From NCBI GenBank assembly GCA_900553935.1, contig USFK01000003.1, positions 1-34,030 of the forward strand: 34,030 bases of DNA. Direction: 5' to 3'. The notes beneath the pieces are model-generated. The model saw nothing but the letters and a program-made list of their open reading frames with translations. It was not told the origin of the DNA and searched no databases. The position numbers were made by a program, and so were the translations under genes. Of this stretch, positions 21,467 through 30,465 are shown piece after piece (position 1 is the stretch's first letter; each line of letters begins with the position of its first letter). The DNA is from an uncultured Collinsella sp. GTDB taxonomy: Bacteria; Actinomycetota; Coriobacteriia; Coriobacteriales; Coriobacteriaceae.

Positions 21467-22858
21467 ATGACGGTGGATTTAAACAGGCTGATTCTGGGCA
21501 AGAGCTACAACTCTACCAAGGTCTTTCGTACGGCCCAGCATGTGGTTCAGGCCATCCTGCTCGGTATTGTCGTTCCGGCGCTTATCCTGCTGCTTATCTG
21601 GGATTTAACCGATAATCCCAATCCCGTTCCGGGCGTTGTCGTTATTGCCGGCCTGGTCATGCTGTGCTTCTTTTTCTCGTATGTCTTTGTGGTCCCCGAC
21701 GACCTCACATCGAGCGCAACCGACCGTACGCTCGCCATCGCATCAAAAATATTCGCCTACACGTCGCGCGGCCTTACGCCCGAAGCGGCCCTGGGCGCCT
21801 CTAAAATTATCCTGTCCGAGACCATCGCCTCTGCCATCTGCTTTACCGATGGCAAACAGGTGTTGGCAAGCTGGGGCGAGGACTCGGCAAAGTGCCCTGC
21901 CGGCACCCCGGTTGTGCTCAAGACCACGCTCAACGTGATCGAGTCCGGCGAGCAGAGTGTATTTTCGCGCGACGCCTCCAATGAGACGGGCGGCTATTTT
22001 CCCCGCCTGCGCGCCGGCATTGTCGCGCCGCTTACCGTGCGCGGGCATTGCGTGGGTACGCTCGAGCTGTACTATCCCCGCCTGAGCAGCATCGATATGC
22101 GCCAGACGGCGTTGGCCTCGGGTTTTGCCGATCTCATCTCCACGCAGCTCGCCAGCTTTGAGCTCGAGCGCCAGGACGAGCTTACGGCCCGCGTGGAGCT
22201 GCGCGCCCTGCAGTCGCAGGTCGACCCGCATTTTCTGTTCAATACCATCAGCACTATCGTGTCGCTCGTGCGAACCGAGCCCGACAAGGCGCGATCGCTG
22301 CTGATCGACTTTTCCAATTACTATCGTCAGACGCTTTCTGACTCCGATACGCTCACCACGCTCGAGCATGAGGTGGAACAGGGCACTCGCTATATCAATC
22401 TAATGCAGGCTCGTTATGGCGACGGTCGTCTGCGCGTTTCGGTCGACATCGACTTTGAGGTGCGCGACAGCCTGGTGCCGCCGTTTATCTTGCAGCCGCT
22501 GCTCGAAAACTGCATCAAGCATGCGCAGCGCGAGACCGAGCCGCTTTCTATTCGTGTTAGGGCTTTTGAGACCGATGACGGTCTGGAGATCATCGTCGAA
22601 GATGACGGCATCGGTATGAGCGAAGAAGTCTGCGCGCACCTGTTTGAGCAGCATCGCCGAGAGGAGCCCGAGAGCATTACCGCCGACGGCTCCGTCAAGC
22701 GAGGTTGCGGCCTGGCGCTCTTTAACGTACTTCAGCGCATCCATTTCTTTTACGGAGAAGATTCTGGCATGCGCGTGAAGTCCCAGGAGGGCGTGGGGAC
22801 GCAGGTCATCGTCGAGCTGAACGGCGAGCCGCATGAGCCGGCGCCGATGAAGGTGTAG
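21467..22858 (+). CDS. LytS-type sensor histidine kinase 1
   Basis: This 463-residue membrane kinase has two hydrophobic segments (about 27-46 and 56-76), a GAF-like sensing region (about 85-225), then a His_kinase/HATPase pair. The phospho-accepting His255 is in SQVDPHFLFNT, the N box is LLENCIKH (345-352) and the G1 box DDGIGM (379-384). This is the LytS/BtsS-like class that pairs with LytTR regulators, but with two rather than five or more membrane spans. The ATG at 21467 directly follows GAGGGG, with AAGGA slightly further up. Its partner starts 39 bases after its stop. It is paralogous to the kinase at 27386-28729 over the GAF and catalytic regions. Confidence 0.88.
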   Translation: MTVDLNRLILGKSYNSTKVFRTAQHVVQAILLGIVVPALILLLIWDLTDNPNPVPGVVVIAGLVMLCFFFSYVFVVPDDLTSSATDRTLAIASKIFAYTSRGLTPEAALGASKIILSETIASAICFTDGKQVLASWGEDSAKCPAGTPVVLKTTLNVIESGEQSVFSRDASNETGGYFPRLRAGIVAPLTVRGHCVGTLELYYPRLSSIDMRQTALASGFADLISTQLASFELERQDELTARVELRALQSQVDPHFLFNTISTIVSLVRTEPDKARSLLIDFSNYYRQTLSDSDTLTTLEHEVEQGTRYINLMQARYGDGRLRVSVDIDFEVRDSLVPPFILQPLLENCIKHAQRETEPLSIRVRAFETDDGLEIIVEDDGIGMSEEVCAHLFEQHRREEPESITADGSVKRGCGLALFNVLQRIHFFYGEDSGMRVKSQEGVGTQVIVELNGEPHEPAPMKV

Positions 22859-22897
22859 CGCGCGGTTGGATTGAGAGAAAAAAGAGGGGAAGCGCAT

Positions 22898-23632
22898 ATG
22901 TCCGAGGGATGGAACATCTTGGTGGTTGATGACGAGCCTCCTATTAGGGCTGAGCTACGTTATCTGCTGGAAAAGGATGCACGTGTGGGACAGATTGCCG
23001 AGGCGGGCAATGTCACCGAGGCCGTGGAGTCGATTCTGTCGAACAAGCCCGACGTGCTGTTTTTGGATATCACGATGCCCGGCCGCTCGGGAATTGAGCT
23101 AGCCGAGACCCTGCAAAACCTAAAGACGCCGCCGGTGGTGGTGTTTGTGACGGCGTTTGCAGAGTTCGCGGCCGACGCGTATAACCTCGATGCTGTCGAC
23201 TATGTCGTCAAGCCGGTCGAGGATGCCCGCCTGTCAAAGGCGCTCGACAAGATCGAAACCGCCCTGGGTGTTCGCCGCGCTGTCCATACCCCGCGCCAGC
23301 CCCTTCGCCTGACGGTGGACCGCGGGGGTAAAAAGGTGTTCATCCCCGTGGCGGATGTCTGCTACTTTGAGGCGCGTGCCGATTTTTGCAACGCCGTCTG
23401 CGCCGAGGGAACATATCTGATTAATGAGTCGATCTCTTCGCTTGAGCGACGTTTGGCCTCCGAGGGCTTTATCCGTGTCCACCGCAGCTATCTGGTCAAT
23501 TTGGAAGACGTGCACAATGTTGAGATTGGCTCCACGGGGTTGATGGAGCTCAGGCTCGACCGCGTGAGCTCGACGGTGCCGGTGTCCCGTCGTCGTGCCG
23601 CCGAGGTCAAGTCGCACTTGGGGCTTGCGTAA
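22898..23632 (+). CDS. LytTR-family response regulator 1
   Basis: This 244-residue protein has a receiver domain (about 5-120; acidic pair Asp11/Asp12, phospho-acceptor Asp57 in LFLDITMPG, Lys in VVKPVE) and a C-terminal LytTR DNA-binding domain (about 137-240; FIRVHRSYLVNL, then PVSRRR). It is activated by the adjacent kinase and should bind direct-repeat DNA sites. The ATG at 22898 is chosen because GAGGGGA lies upstream; an in-frame TTG at 22871 has no such site. Targets are unknown; neighbouring transporter or peptidase genes are candidates. Confidence 0.9.
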   Translation: MSEGWNILVVDDEPPIRAELRYLLEKDARVGQIAEAGNVTEAVESILSNKPDVLFLDITMPGRSGIELAETLQNLKTPPVVVFVTAFAEFAADAYNLDAVDYVVKPVEDARLSKALDKIETALGVRRAVHTPRQPLRLTVDRGGKKVFIPVADVCYFEARADFCNAVCAEGTYLINESISSLERRLASEGFIRVHRSYLVNLEDVHNVEIGSTGLMELRLDRVSSTVPVSRRRAAEVKSHLGLA

Positions 23633-23724
23633 GAGGCTTGCGTGCCGTCGTTTACCATCGCAGGTTTGGTATGGGCGCGCGGTGGGCATAATGGGTGGCA
23701 TCGAATGAAATCGAAAGGATCATT

Positions 23725-24669
23725 ATGCCCGCGCTCATTACGCATCATCTGTTTGGCGAGGAAAGCATCGACCGTCTTCCTCAGGGCGTTATTACGTCCG
23801 ACGAGGAGCGCATCGCCTTTATCCTGGGAAACCAAGGTCCCGACCCGTTTTTCTTCCACATGCTCACGCCGCGCATTTCCGACTGTACGTCGCTTGCTCA
23901 GGTCATGCACCGCTCGCGCATGTCGCGCCAGTTCTCGTGCCTGCGCGATGGCGTGTCGCACCTGCAGCCGCGCGATGCCAATCTGGGTCGCGCGTTTGCG
24001 CTGGGCCTGCTGTCGCACTATGTGCTCGACCGCAATGCCCATCCCTTTGTCTACGAGCAGCAGTTTGGCATTGTTGAGTCCGACCCCGAGCTCGAGGCTT
24101 CGGGCAGTCAAGTTCACGCCGTGCTCGAAAGCGACCTGGACGTGCTGATGCTGCAGCTTAAACGTGACGGGGCCACGGTCGAGGATTATCCGCCGGCGGG
24201 CGAGATCGTCACGACCGACCGCATCAATCGCGTTGCCGGCGTGCTGATGAGCTACGTCGCCGGGTGCGTGTACGGTATCCACATCCCGGCGGGGGAGTAC
24301 GCCGGCGCCGTAGCCGACATGCAGCTGCTCTACCGTACTATCGAGCCGGCCGGTTCGGCCAAGACGCGCGCGATTGCCCTGCTCGAGGGCTTGGTGCACG
24401 ATTATTCGCTGCTCGACGGCCTTGCGCACCGCGTGACGACCGAGCTGCCCGAGCGTACCGGCAACCTGGGCCACTTGGCATGGAAGAACCCCTTTACTGA
24501 TGAAGTCTCGACCGAGAGTTTCCCCGAGGTCTTTGACCGCGCGCTGGTCGATTACGAGTGCACGGTCGCCCGCTTTATCGAGACCGGCGATATGGAAGCC
24601 GTGACCAACCACGTCAATTACAGCGGTCGCGTGCTCGGTGCCGACGAAGAGTTCGACCGCGAGGAGTAG
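23725..24669 (+). CDS. Zinc-dependent phospholipase C-like protein
   Basis: This 314-residue protein resembles the zinc-dependent phospholipase C/S1-P1-like fold family seen in many Firmicutes and Coriobacteria. Likely metal-binding residues are in THHLFGE (His7, His8), GNQGPDPFFF (35-44) and LLSHYVLDRNAHPF (His98, Asp102, His106). No signal peptide is visible, so it appears cytoplasmic, unlike secreted clostridial phospholipases; enzymatic activity on lipids is not established for this type. The ATG at 23725 follows GAAAGGA. CATAAT near 23688 is a possible -10. It lies alone between the first two-component system and an MFS transporter. Confidence 0.75.
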   Translation: MPALITHHLFGEESIDRLPQGVITSDEERIAFILGNQGPDPFFFHMLTPRISDCTSLAQVMHRSRMSRQFSCLRDGVSHLQPRDANLGRAFALGLLSHYVLDRNAHPFVYEQQFGIVESDPELEASGSQVHAVLESDLDVLMLQLKRDGATVEDYPPAGEIVTTDRINRVAGVLMSYVAGCVYGIHIPAGEYAGAVADMQLLYRTIEPAGSAKTRAIALLEGLVHDYSLLDGLAHRVTTELPERTGNLGHLAWKNPFTDEVSTESFPEVFDRALVDYECTVARFIETGDMEAVTNHVNYSGRVLGADEEFDREE

Positions 24670-24770
24670 GGCTCGTGCGTGTCCCTTTGCCGAATCCTTA
24701 CCGGCGCCTCTGTGCAATTGGGGTACGATGAACTAACTGCATATCGGGCGAATACGAAGGGTCCCTGTCC

Positions 24771-26030
24771 ATGAAATACACCAAGCTCGAGCGTAACTGG
24801 GTCATGTACGATGTGGGAAACTCGGCCCTCGTGCTGCTCAATACCTCGGTGGTGCCCATCTACTTTAACGCCATCAATACCGGTGCTTCCTCGGCAGACC
24901 TGGTGGTCGCTTGGGGCAACGCGCAGACGATTGCCTCGCTGGTCATTGCCATGCTCATGCCCATTCTGGGCGCGCTTGCCGATTACGCCGGCAACAAGAT
25001 CAAGTTCTTCTTGGGTTTCTTCCTCACGGGCCTGGTTCTTTGCCTGGCGCAGGCTATCCCAATGTCCGCCATGGCATTTTTGACCGTGTACGTGCTGTGC
25101 ACCATCGGCCTTAACTCTTCTATGACGTTCTACGACGCCATGCTGCCCGACATTACCACCGACGAGCGCATGGACGCCGTGTCCAGCTCGGGTTATGCCT
25201 GGGGCTACATCGGTTCCACCGTGCCGTTCATCATCTGCTTGGCGCTTATCATGGGTGGCCCCGCTCTTGGCGTCCCCACCATGCTGGCAACGCGTCTGTC
25301 GTTTGTCATCACTGGTGCCTGGTGGCTCATCTTTACCCTGCCGCTCATTCGCACCTATAAGCAAAAGTACGGTCGCGAGCGCGGTCCCGAGGACACCATC
25401 GGCCACATCGTGGGCGGCGTGTTCTCCGAGGTCGGACACACCATGCGCGAGATCGCCCACAACAAGACCGTGCTGGTCTACATGATCGCGTTCTTCTTCT
25501 ACATCGACGGTGTGCACACGGTCATTTCCATGGCAACCAGCTACGGATCGGCTTTGGGTATCGACTCGACCCAACTGGTGCTGGCGCTGCTCGTTACGCA
25601 GTTTGTGGCCTTCCCGTCCGCCATCATCTACGGCAGGCTCGCCGGTCGCGTGGGCACACTCAACATGATCTTGGTGGCCGTCGCCGCCTATATGGGCATC
25701 GTGCTCTTTGCCGCGTTTTTCTTAAAGACCGCCTTTGAGTTTTGGGTACTCGCTATTTTGGTTGGCCTGTTCCAAGGAGGCGTGCAGGCGCTGAGCCGCA
25801 GCTACTTCGGTCGTATTATCCCTAAGGAAAAGTCCAACGAGTACTACGGCTTCTTCGATATCTTTGGCCGTTACGCAAGCGTTATGGGCACCTTCCTGGT
25901 GTCGGTTGTCACCTCGCTGACCGGCAACCCGTCGCTGGGCGTCCTTTCTATTGGTGTTCTGCTGGTTGTTGGCTTTATGCTGCTGGTCCGCCTGTCCCGC
26001 ATGACTCGGGCGGCAGAGCATGCCGCATAG
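24771..26030 (+). CDS. MFS transporter, UMF1/Atg22-like
   Basis: This 419-residue protein with about twelve membrane segments starts LERNWVMYDVGNSALVLL, the N-terminal signature of the UMF1 (Atg22-like) branch of the major facilitator superfamily. A second conserved stretch, GLFQGGVQALSRSYFGRIIP, precedes the last segments. Eukaryotic Atg22 exports amino acids from the vacuole; bacterial members are of unknown substrate. The ATG at 24771 is preceded by AAGGGT. It is probably monocistronic, with 171 bases to the next gene. Confidence 0.85.
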   Translation: MKYTKLERNWVMYDVGNSALVLLNTSVVPIYFNAINTGASSADLVVAWGNAQTIASLVIAMLMPILGALADYAGNKIKFFLGFFLTGLVLCLAQAIPMSAMAFLTVYVLCTIGLNSSMTFYDAMLPDITTDERMDAVSSSGYAWGYIGSTVPFIICLALIMGGPALGVPTMLATRLSFVITGAWWLIFTLPLIRTYKQKYGRERGPEDTIGHIVGGVFSEVGHTMREIAHNKTVLVYMIAFFFYIDGVHTVISMATSYGSALGIDSTQLVLALLVTQFVAFPSAIIYGRLAGRVGTLNMILVAVAAYMGIVLFAAFFLKTAFEFWVLAILVGLFQGGVQALSRSYFGRIIPKEKSNEYYGFFDIFGRYASVMGTFLVSVVTSLTGNPSLGVLSIGVLLVVGFMLLVRLSRMTRAAEHAA

Positions 26031-26144
26031 GAGTGAGCGGCTATTGTGCCTGTCCACGGTACTCTTTTGGGGTTATCCGCAATAAACATTGCGACTTGCG
26101 AGCAATGATTTGCCCAAGTGGGTATGATGGAATCAGCTAGGTCG

Positions 26145-26180
26145 CGGGGCGTCGCCTGTGTTTGGCGGCGTCCCGTTTTT
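26145..26180 (+). terminator. Terminator-like hairpin upstream of the glycosyltransferase
   Basis: CGGGGCGTCGCC (26145-26156) pairs with GGCGGCGTCCCG (26164-26175) with two G-U pairs, followed by TTTTT. It ends 22 bases before the glycosyltransferase start, so it either ends the MFS transcript or is an attenuator in the leader of the next operon. A smaller ATTGC/GCAAT repeat lies near 26089-26107. Confidence 0.65.
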
Positions 26181-26201
26181 GTGTTGCAGGGAGGGTAAGG
26201 C

Positions 26202-27389
26202 ATGAACGCCACGGTCGTGATTCCAACGTATTGGGCGGGCGATGATGCTTGCGCAAACGCCCCTGGCACCTATGACCATTCGACGCGACTCAACGCCGAC
26301 AATCCCGAACTCGACCGCTGCCTGGCCTCGCTTGAGCAGGTACGTGACATCCCGCGCATCATCCTTTTGGTGGTCTGTCCCGTTTCTGCCACAGCCGATG
26401 TGTCGCTGCGCGTGCACGAGATTGTCGACGCGCATCCCACGCTCAAGGTCACCGTTGTCACCAACACCCAGGCCTCGCGCATCGCAGACCGGGTTGCTCA
26501 GATCGCGCCCAAGGGTTCGGGCGAGTGCGTGAGCCTGCGAGGTTACGGTGCCATCCGCAACATGGGGCTGGCCTGCGCTGCGGTGCTGGGGCATGACGCG
26601 GTTATCTTTTTGGATGACGATGAGGCTGTCATCGACGCCGACTTTATGAAGCGCGCGACCTATGCGTTGGGGCAGCAGACGCGTCAGGGCTTGCCGATCT
26701 TGGTCAAGAGCGGCTATTTCTACGATCGCGACGGCTCGCCGTTGGCTCCTACGGACAAGGCGGGCATCTGCCATCGTTGGTGGACCAAGCGCATCGAGTT
26801 CAACCGTTGGATGAAAAAGGCGCTCTCGGGCACCCGCATCTCGCGCTCCAACTACGTGTGCGGCGGCCTGATGGCCCTGCACGCCCGCGCCTTTACGCGT
26901 GTGGCCTTTGACCCGTTTATCACCCGCGGCGAGGACTTGGATTACCTCTTTAACATGCGCATGTTTGGCTACGACGTGTGGTTCGATAACGAGTGGACCG
27001 TGCGCCATCTGCCTCCGGAGTCCGAAAAGCGCTCACCGCGCTTTATGCAGGATGTATACCGTTGGTACTACGAACGGGCCAAGTTGACGTTCGCCGCGCA
27101 TCAAAAGGAGCTCATTCCCGTTACGGCAGCATCGCTCATGCCCTACCCGGGCCCGTGGATTTCGCGCGAGCTCGACGACCGCGTGCACAAGACCGCTATG
27201 GTCCGCAGCGTGTTTACCCGCGAGCATGAGGGCTACCTGCGCATCTGGCGCCATGGTATCGACGAGGCAAAAGCCTATGCGCGCCAAAACGCTGCAAGCT
27301 ACCTGCGTTTCCAGAGTTTTTGGCCCAAGATCATGGACGGGCTTTGGCGTGACGCACAACTGATCAGTATCCTGGAGGGGGCCGAATGA
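26202..27389 (+). CDS. Glycosyltransferase, family-2-like (GT-A fold)
   Basis: This 395-residue protein starts MNATVVIPTYW, typical of GT-A nucleotide-sugar transferases. FLDDDE (136-141) provides the DxD metal site, and RGEDLDYLFNMRMFG (242-256) matches the acceptor-side ED motif. No membrane segment is evident, so it is cytoplasmic or peripheral. Donor and acceptor are unknown. GGAGGG upstream gives a ribosome-binding site. Its TGA overlaps the next kinase ATG (ATGA), so it is co-translated with a two-component system, an unusual pairing suggesting surface glycosylation under the same control. Confidence 0.8.
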   Translation: MNATVVIPTYWAGDDACANAPGTYDHSTRLNADNPELDRCLASLEQVRDIPRIILLVVCPVSATADVSLRVHEIVDAHPTLKVTVVTNTQASRIADRVAQIAPKGSGECVSLRGYGAIRNMGLACAAVLGHDAVIFLDDDEAVIDADFMKRATYALGQQTRQGLPILVKSGYFYDRDGSPLAPTDKAGICHRWWTKRIEFNRWMKKALSGTRISRSNYVCGGLMALHARAFTRVAFDPFITRGEDLDYLFNMRMFGYDVWFDNEWTVRHLPPESEKRSPRFMQDVYRWYYERAKLTFAAHQKELIPVTAASLMPYPGPWISRELDDRVHKTAMVRSVFTREHEGYLRIWRHGIDEAKAYARQNAASYLRFQSFWPKIMDGLWRDAQLISILEGAE

Positions 27390-28729
27390 TCGACCGCCGC
27401 GCCCAGCGCGATAGTTCAATATCAATCTTTCGCATCATTGCCGTTGCCTGCGCCATTTGCGTGCTGGTGTACTTTATTTTTGCCCTGGCGACTGGAATCG
27501 AGCCGATCGCGACCGTGGTCGCCTGCGCACTGCTGTGCATCTTTCTGTGCATCTTTATCTTTTTGACGCTCAATCCCGATTCGGTGCGCTCCCAGTACAC
27601 CGAGGAGACGCTCTCGGTGGCCTCGGCCATGCTCGAGGACATTAAGGGCGGTCTGACGCAGGAGTCGGCGCGTTTGGTGTGCCAGCGCATTTTGCCCGAG
27701 ACGCGCGCCATGACGGTGGCCATCACCGATGAGGACAACGTGCTTGCCTGCGCGGGCGAGTTTGAGGAAAAACTACTGCCAGATTCTCCCATCCACACGC
27801 TTGCCACACGCTACGTTATCGAACATGGCATCGTGCAGTCGTTCAACCGTATGGTGGATGTCGTGGGCTCGGACGGCTCGCACAACCAAGTCCCCGCCGG
27901 CATTATCGCCCCCATCAAGGTGGGCGATCGTACCGTCGGCACGCTCAAGTTCTACTACAAGACCCCGCGCGCCGTCGACCGTACCCAGTACGCGCTTGCC
28001 TCGGGCTTTGCCGAGATTTTGTCCACGCAGCTCGCCATCCACGAGCTCGAGGTGCAAAAGGAACTCACAGCGCGCGCCGAGGTGCGTGCGCTGCAGGCGC
28101 AGATTAACCCGCACTTCCTGTTCAACACGCTGAACACCATTGCATCGTTTACGCGCACCGACCCGCTGAGGGCCCGCGAACTGCTTCGTGAGTTCTCATC
28201 GTTCTATCGCGCCACGCTCGACAACTCGGGATCGCTTATTCCGGTCTCGCGCGAGGTCGCACAGACCAAGCGCTACCTTACCTTTGAGAAGGCCCGCTTT
28301 GGCGAGGACCGCGTGCTTGCGACGTTCGATGTGTCCGAGGACGTGGAAGATACGCTGGTGCCGGCGTTCGTGATCCAGCCGATTGTCGAGAACGCTGTGC
28401 GTCATGGTATGGGCGATGACGACGCCCTGAGGATCGACGTGACCGTTCACCAAGACGGCGAGGATGCAATCTTGATTGCCGTGGCCGATAATGGCGTGGG
28501 CATGGATGAGGGTACCGCCGCCAGACTGTTTGACGAGCGCTCTGCCCGTCCCGACGCCAGCTCTCCCCAGGGTGGCGGCGCCGGTGTGGCCATGCACAAT
28601 ATTTCGGAGCGCATCCATCGCTTTTTTGGGCCGCACTCCTATACGCGTGTCGAATCGGCGCCGGGCAAGGGCACCAAAGTGCTTCTTCATCTTGATTTGT
28701 CAGAGAGCATCTTTGACATTCAAGAGTAA
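27386..28729 (+). CDS. LytS-type sensor histidine kinase 2
   Basis: This 447-residue kinase is paralogous to the one at 21467-22858: two hydrophobic segments (about 14-35 and 41-62), a GAF-like region (about 70-215), His243 in AQINPHFLFNT, N box IVENAVRH (333-340) and G1 box DNGVGM near residue 372. Catalytic parts are closest between the two; membrane and GAF parts are more diverged, suggesting different signals. The ATG overlaps the glycosyltransferase stop by four bases; GGAGGGGGCC within the end of that gene is the ribosome-binding site. The partner regulator follows at 28802. Confidence 0.88.
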   Translation: MIDRRAQRDSSISIFRIIAVACAICVLVYFIFALATGIEPIATVVACALLCIFLCIFIFLTLNPDSVRSQYTEETLSVASAMLEDIKGGLTQESARLVCQRILPETRAMTVAITDEDNVLACAGEFEEKLLPDSPIHTLATRYVIEHGIVQSFNRMVDVVGSDGSHNQVPAGIIAPIKVGDRTVGTLKFYYKTPRAVDRTQYALASGFAEILSTQLAIHELEVQKELTARAEVRALQAQINPHFLFNTLNTIASFTRTDPLRARELLREFSSFYRATLDNSGSLIPVSREVAQTKRYLTFEKARFGEDRVLATFDVSEDVEDTLVPAFVIQPIVENAVRHGMGDDDALRIDVTVHQDGEDAILIAVADNGVGMDEGTAARLFDERSARPDASSPQGGGAGVAMHNISERIHRFFGPHSYTRVESAPGKGTKVLLHLDLSESIFDIQE

Positions 28730-28801
28730 AATAAAAGGCTACGGGCTCAACGTCATGCGACGGATGCCCGGCGTAGTTAGTTGACGAAAGGTTTTATCCC
28801 T

Positions 28802-29518
28802 ATGCTGCGTGCGATGATTGTGGATGATGAGGCGCCGGCTCGCTCGGAGCTTCGCTTCCTGCTCGAGCAAACGGGCAAGATCGGCACGATCACGGAGGCG
28901 TCGAGCGTCCGCTCCGCCATCGAGATGCTTATGGAAAGTCGCGTGGATGTCGTGTTTCTCGATATCTCGATGCCCGGTGCCTCGGGCCTGCAACTTGCCG
29001 AGGCGCTGCATAAGCTCAAAAATCCGCCGGCGATCGTGTTTGTGACTGCGTATAGCGACCATGCGGTCGAGGCATTCGACGTGGATGCCGTCGATTATCT
29101 GATGAAGCCGGTCGAGGAAGCTCGCTTGGATCGCGCGATCGAGAAGGTCATGCAACGCGCCAAGCCGGTTACGGACAGCAAGGTGACCATCGAGCGTATC
29201 CCGGTGGAAAAGGGCGGCCGCAAGGTGCTCATTCCCGTGGACGACATTCGCTTTATCATGGCCAAGGACGATTACTCCTGCATCTATACCGTCGATGATC
29301 GCTTTTTGTCGACGACCTCGCTGGCGCAGTTTGAGGCCAAGCTCTGCGATTTTGGCTTCTTCCGTGTTCACCGCCGCTATATCGTCAACTTGGCGTGCGT
29401 CACGGACGTTGAGACGGTGCCCTCGGGCGCCATCCAGCTGGGCATTACGGGCGTCGACGAACGCGTGCCGGTTTCGCGCCGCCGCGTCGTGCCGCTCAAG
29501 AAGGCCCTGAGCCTCTAG
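28802..29518 (+). CDS. LytTR-family response regulator 2
   Basis: This 238-residue regulator has a receiver domain (Asp8/Asp9, phospho-acceptor Asp54 in VFLDISMPG, Lys in LMKPVE) and a C-terminal LytTR domain (FFRVHRRYIVNL, ending PVSRRR). It is the partner of kinase 2 and a paralogue of regulator 1. I chose the ATG at 28802, with GAAAGG about eleven bases upstream; an in-frame TTG at 28781 would add seven residues that the paralogue lacks. It ends just before a strong terminator, closing the glycosyltransferase-kinase-regulator operon. Confidence 0.9.
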   Translation: MLRAMIVDDEAPARSELRFLLEQTGKIGTITEASSVRSAIEMLMESRVDVVFLDISMPGASGLQLAEALHKLKNPPAIVFVTAYSDHAVEAFDVDAVDYLMKPVEEARLDRAIEKVMQRAKPVTDSKVTIERIPVEKGGRKVLIPVDDIRFIMAKDDYSCIYTVDDRFLSTTSLAQFEAKLCDFGFFRVHRRYIVNLACVTDVETVPSGAIQLGITGVDERVPVSRRRVVPLKKALSL

Positions 29519-29524
29519 CACACT

Positions 29525-29575
29525 GGCCCCGCAGCCCTGTAGACCCATCGTCTGCGGAGCCGTGGGGCCTTTTTT
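29525..29575 (+). terminator. Terminator of the second two-component operon
   Basis: GGCCCC (29525-29530) pairs with GGGGCC (29564-29569), with an inner GCAG/CTGC pair in the long loop, followed by six T. Confidence 0.8.
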
Positions 29576-29615
29576 GTATGTATCTGCCGAATCGTTTTTT
29601 TGCGGAAGGGATCCC

Positions 29616-30083
29616 ATGAACAGTGCAAGCGCCAAGCGTATCGACATCATCTCGGACACCCACGGCTATTTATCGCCTGCGCTCCTGGACGAGCTTGAGG
29701 GCGCAGACCTGATTATCCACGCCGGCGACCTTACGTCAGAGATGGACTACGAGCACCTATGCACCATCGCCCCCGTGCGGGCCGTACTGGGCAACAACGA
29801 TTACTACCGCGACTACGGCCCCGATGTAGACCGTCTTGCGCTCTTTACTTACGAAGGCCTCAAATTCGCCGTAGCCCACTACCGCGAAGACCTTCCGGTG
29901 GGATCCGTAGACGTAGCCATCAACGGCCACACCCACGTAACCAAAGAAGCCCAAGTAGGCCGCTGCTTGGTTCTCAACCCGGGCAGCGCCAGCTACCCAA
30001 GGGGCAGCCGAGGCCCCACCATGGCCAGAATGCTCGTCAAAGACGGCAAGATCCTAAGCATCAAATTTATTGATCTAGAGTAA
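29616..30083 (+). CDS. YfcE/MJ0936-type metallophosphoesterase
   Basis: This 155-residue protein has the calcineurin-like phosphoesterase motifs in order: ISDTHG (12-17; Asp14, His16), HAGD (35-38), GNND (59-62), AHY (87-89) and GHTH (104-107), which form the two-metal site. Members of this short family are phosphodiesterases on synthetic substrates; the cellular substrate is unknown. The ATG at 29616 follows GGAAGGG by seven bases; the upstream in-frame start at 29562 falls in the terminator. Monocistronic. Confidence 0.9.
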   Translation: MNSASAKRIDIISDTHGYLSPALLDELEGADLIIHAGDLTSEMDYEHLCTIAPVRAVLGNNDYYRDYGPDVDRLALFTYEGLKFAVAHYREDLPVGSVDVAINGHTHVTKEAQVGRCLVLNPGSASYPRGSRGPTMARMLVKDGKILSIKFIDLE

Positions 30084-30092
30084 CCACAACAA

Positions 30093-30122
30093 AAGCGGGG
30101 GATGCAGATGCGTCTCCCGTTT
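30093..30122 (+). terminator. Weak terminator after the metallophosphoesterase gene
   Basis: AAGCGGGGGA (30093-30102) pairs with TCTCCCGTTT (30113-30122), including two G-U pairs, with a ten-base loop; the stem's own foot gives the short U-run. Confidence 0.55.
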
Positions 30123-30465
30123 CCATTTGAGCCAAAGGCAGAGCTTCAACAAAAACAATCAGACCAACCCCGCCGAGGAGCACGCGGGCTAGCCGCGCAG
30201 CGGCGCACGCCCGCAAAACTGGTTGAATAATGTGACGGCAGGGAGGGCTTCCGGGGCTGAGGGCGGGGGTTAAGTTTGTCGCGAGTTCCGCACGCAAAGG
30301 AAAGCACTTAATGTGCTTTCCGTCTTGCGCAGGACTGTAGAGCAGCAAACTTAAACAGCGGGCCGCCCGGGCCGGGGATCCGCCAGCGCGCACAGGAGGG
30401 GATTCCTTTTGTGTAGGCTTTGCGGAAATGTGCCAATTTTGGGATACGCCCGGCGGCGTGGTCTG
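30123..30465. other. Gene-free stretch upstream of the rpsL promoter
   Basis: No coding frame here has a ribosome-binding site or recognisable product. It holds a GCGGGC/GCCCGC inverted repeat (30184-30189 with 30209-30214), very G-rich sequence near 30239-30270 and the nested inverted repeat at 30270-30354. Confidence 0.5.
30270..30354. repeat. 85-bp nested inverted repeat (structured element)
   Basis: The outer arms TTAAGTTTG (30270-30278) and CAAACTTAA (30346-30354) are perfect. Inside them AGTTCCGCACGCAA pairs imperfectly with TTGCGCAGGACT, and the tip is a perfect 9-bp hairpin GGAAAGCAC (30299-30307) / GTGCTTTCC (30313-30321) with loop TTAAT. The whole could fold as one long stem. It could be an intergenic repeat, a small RNA or a leader structure; its tip resembles the GGAAAGYGCATCCC repeats at 16856-17025. 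Confidence 0.7.
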
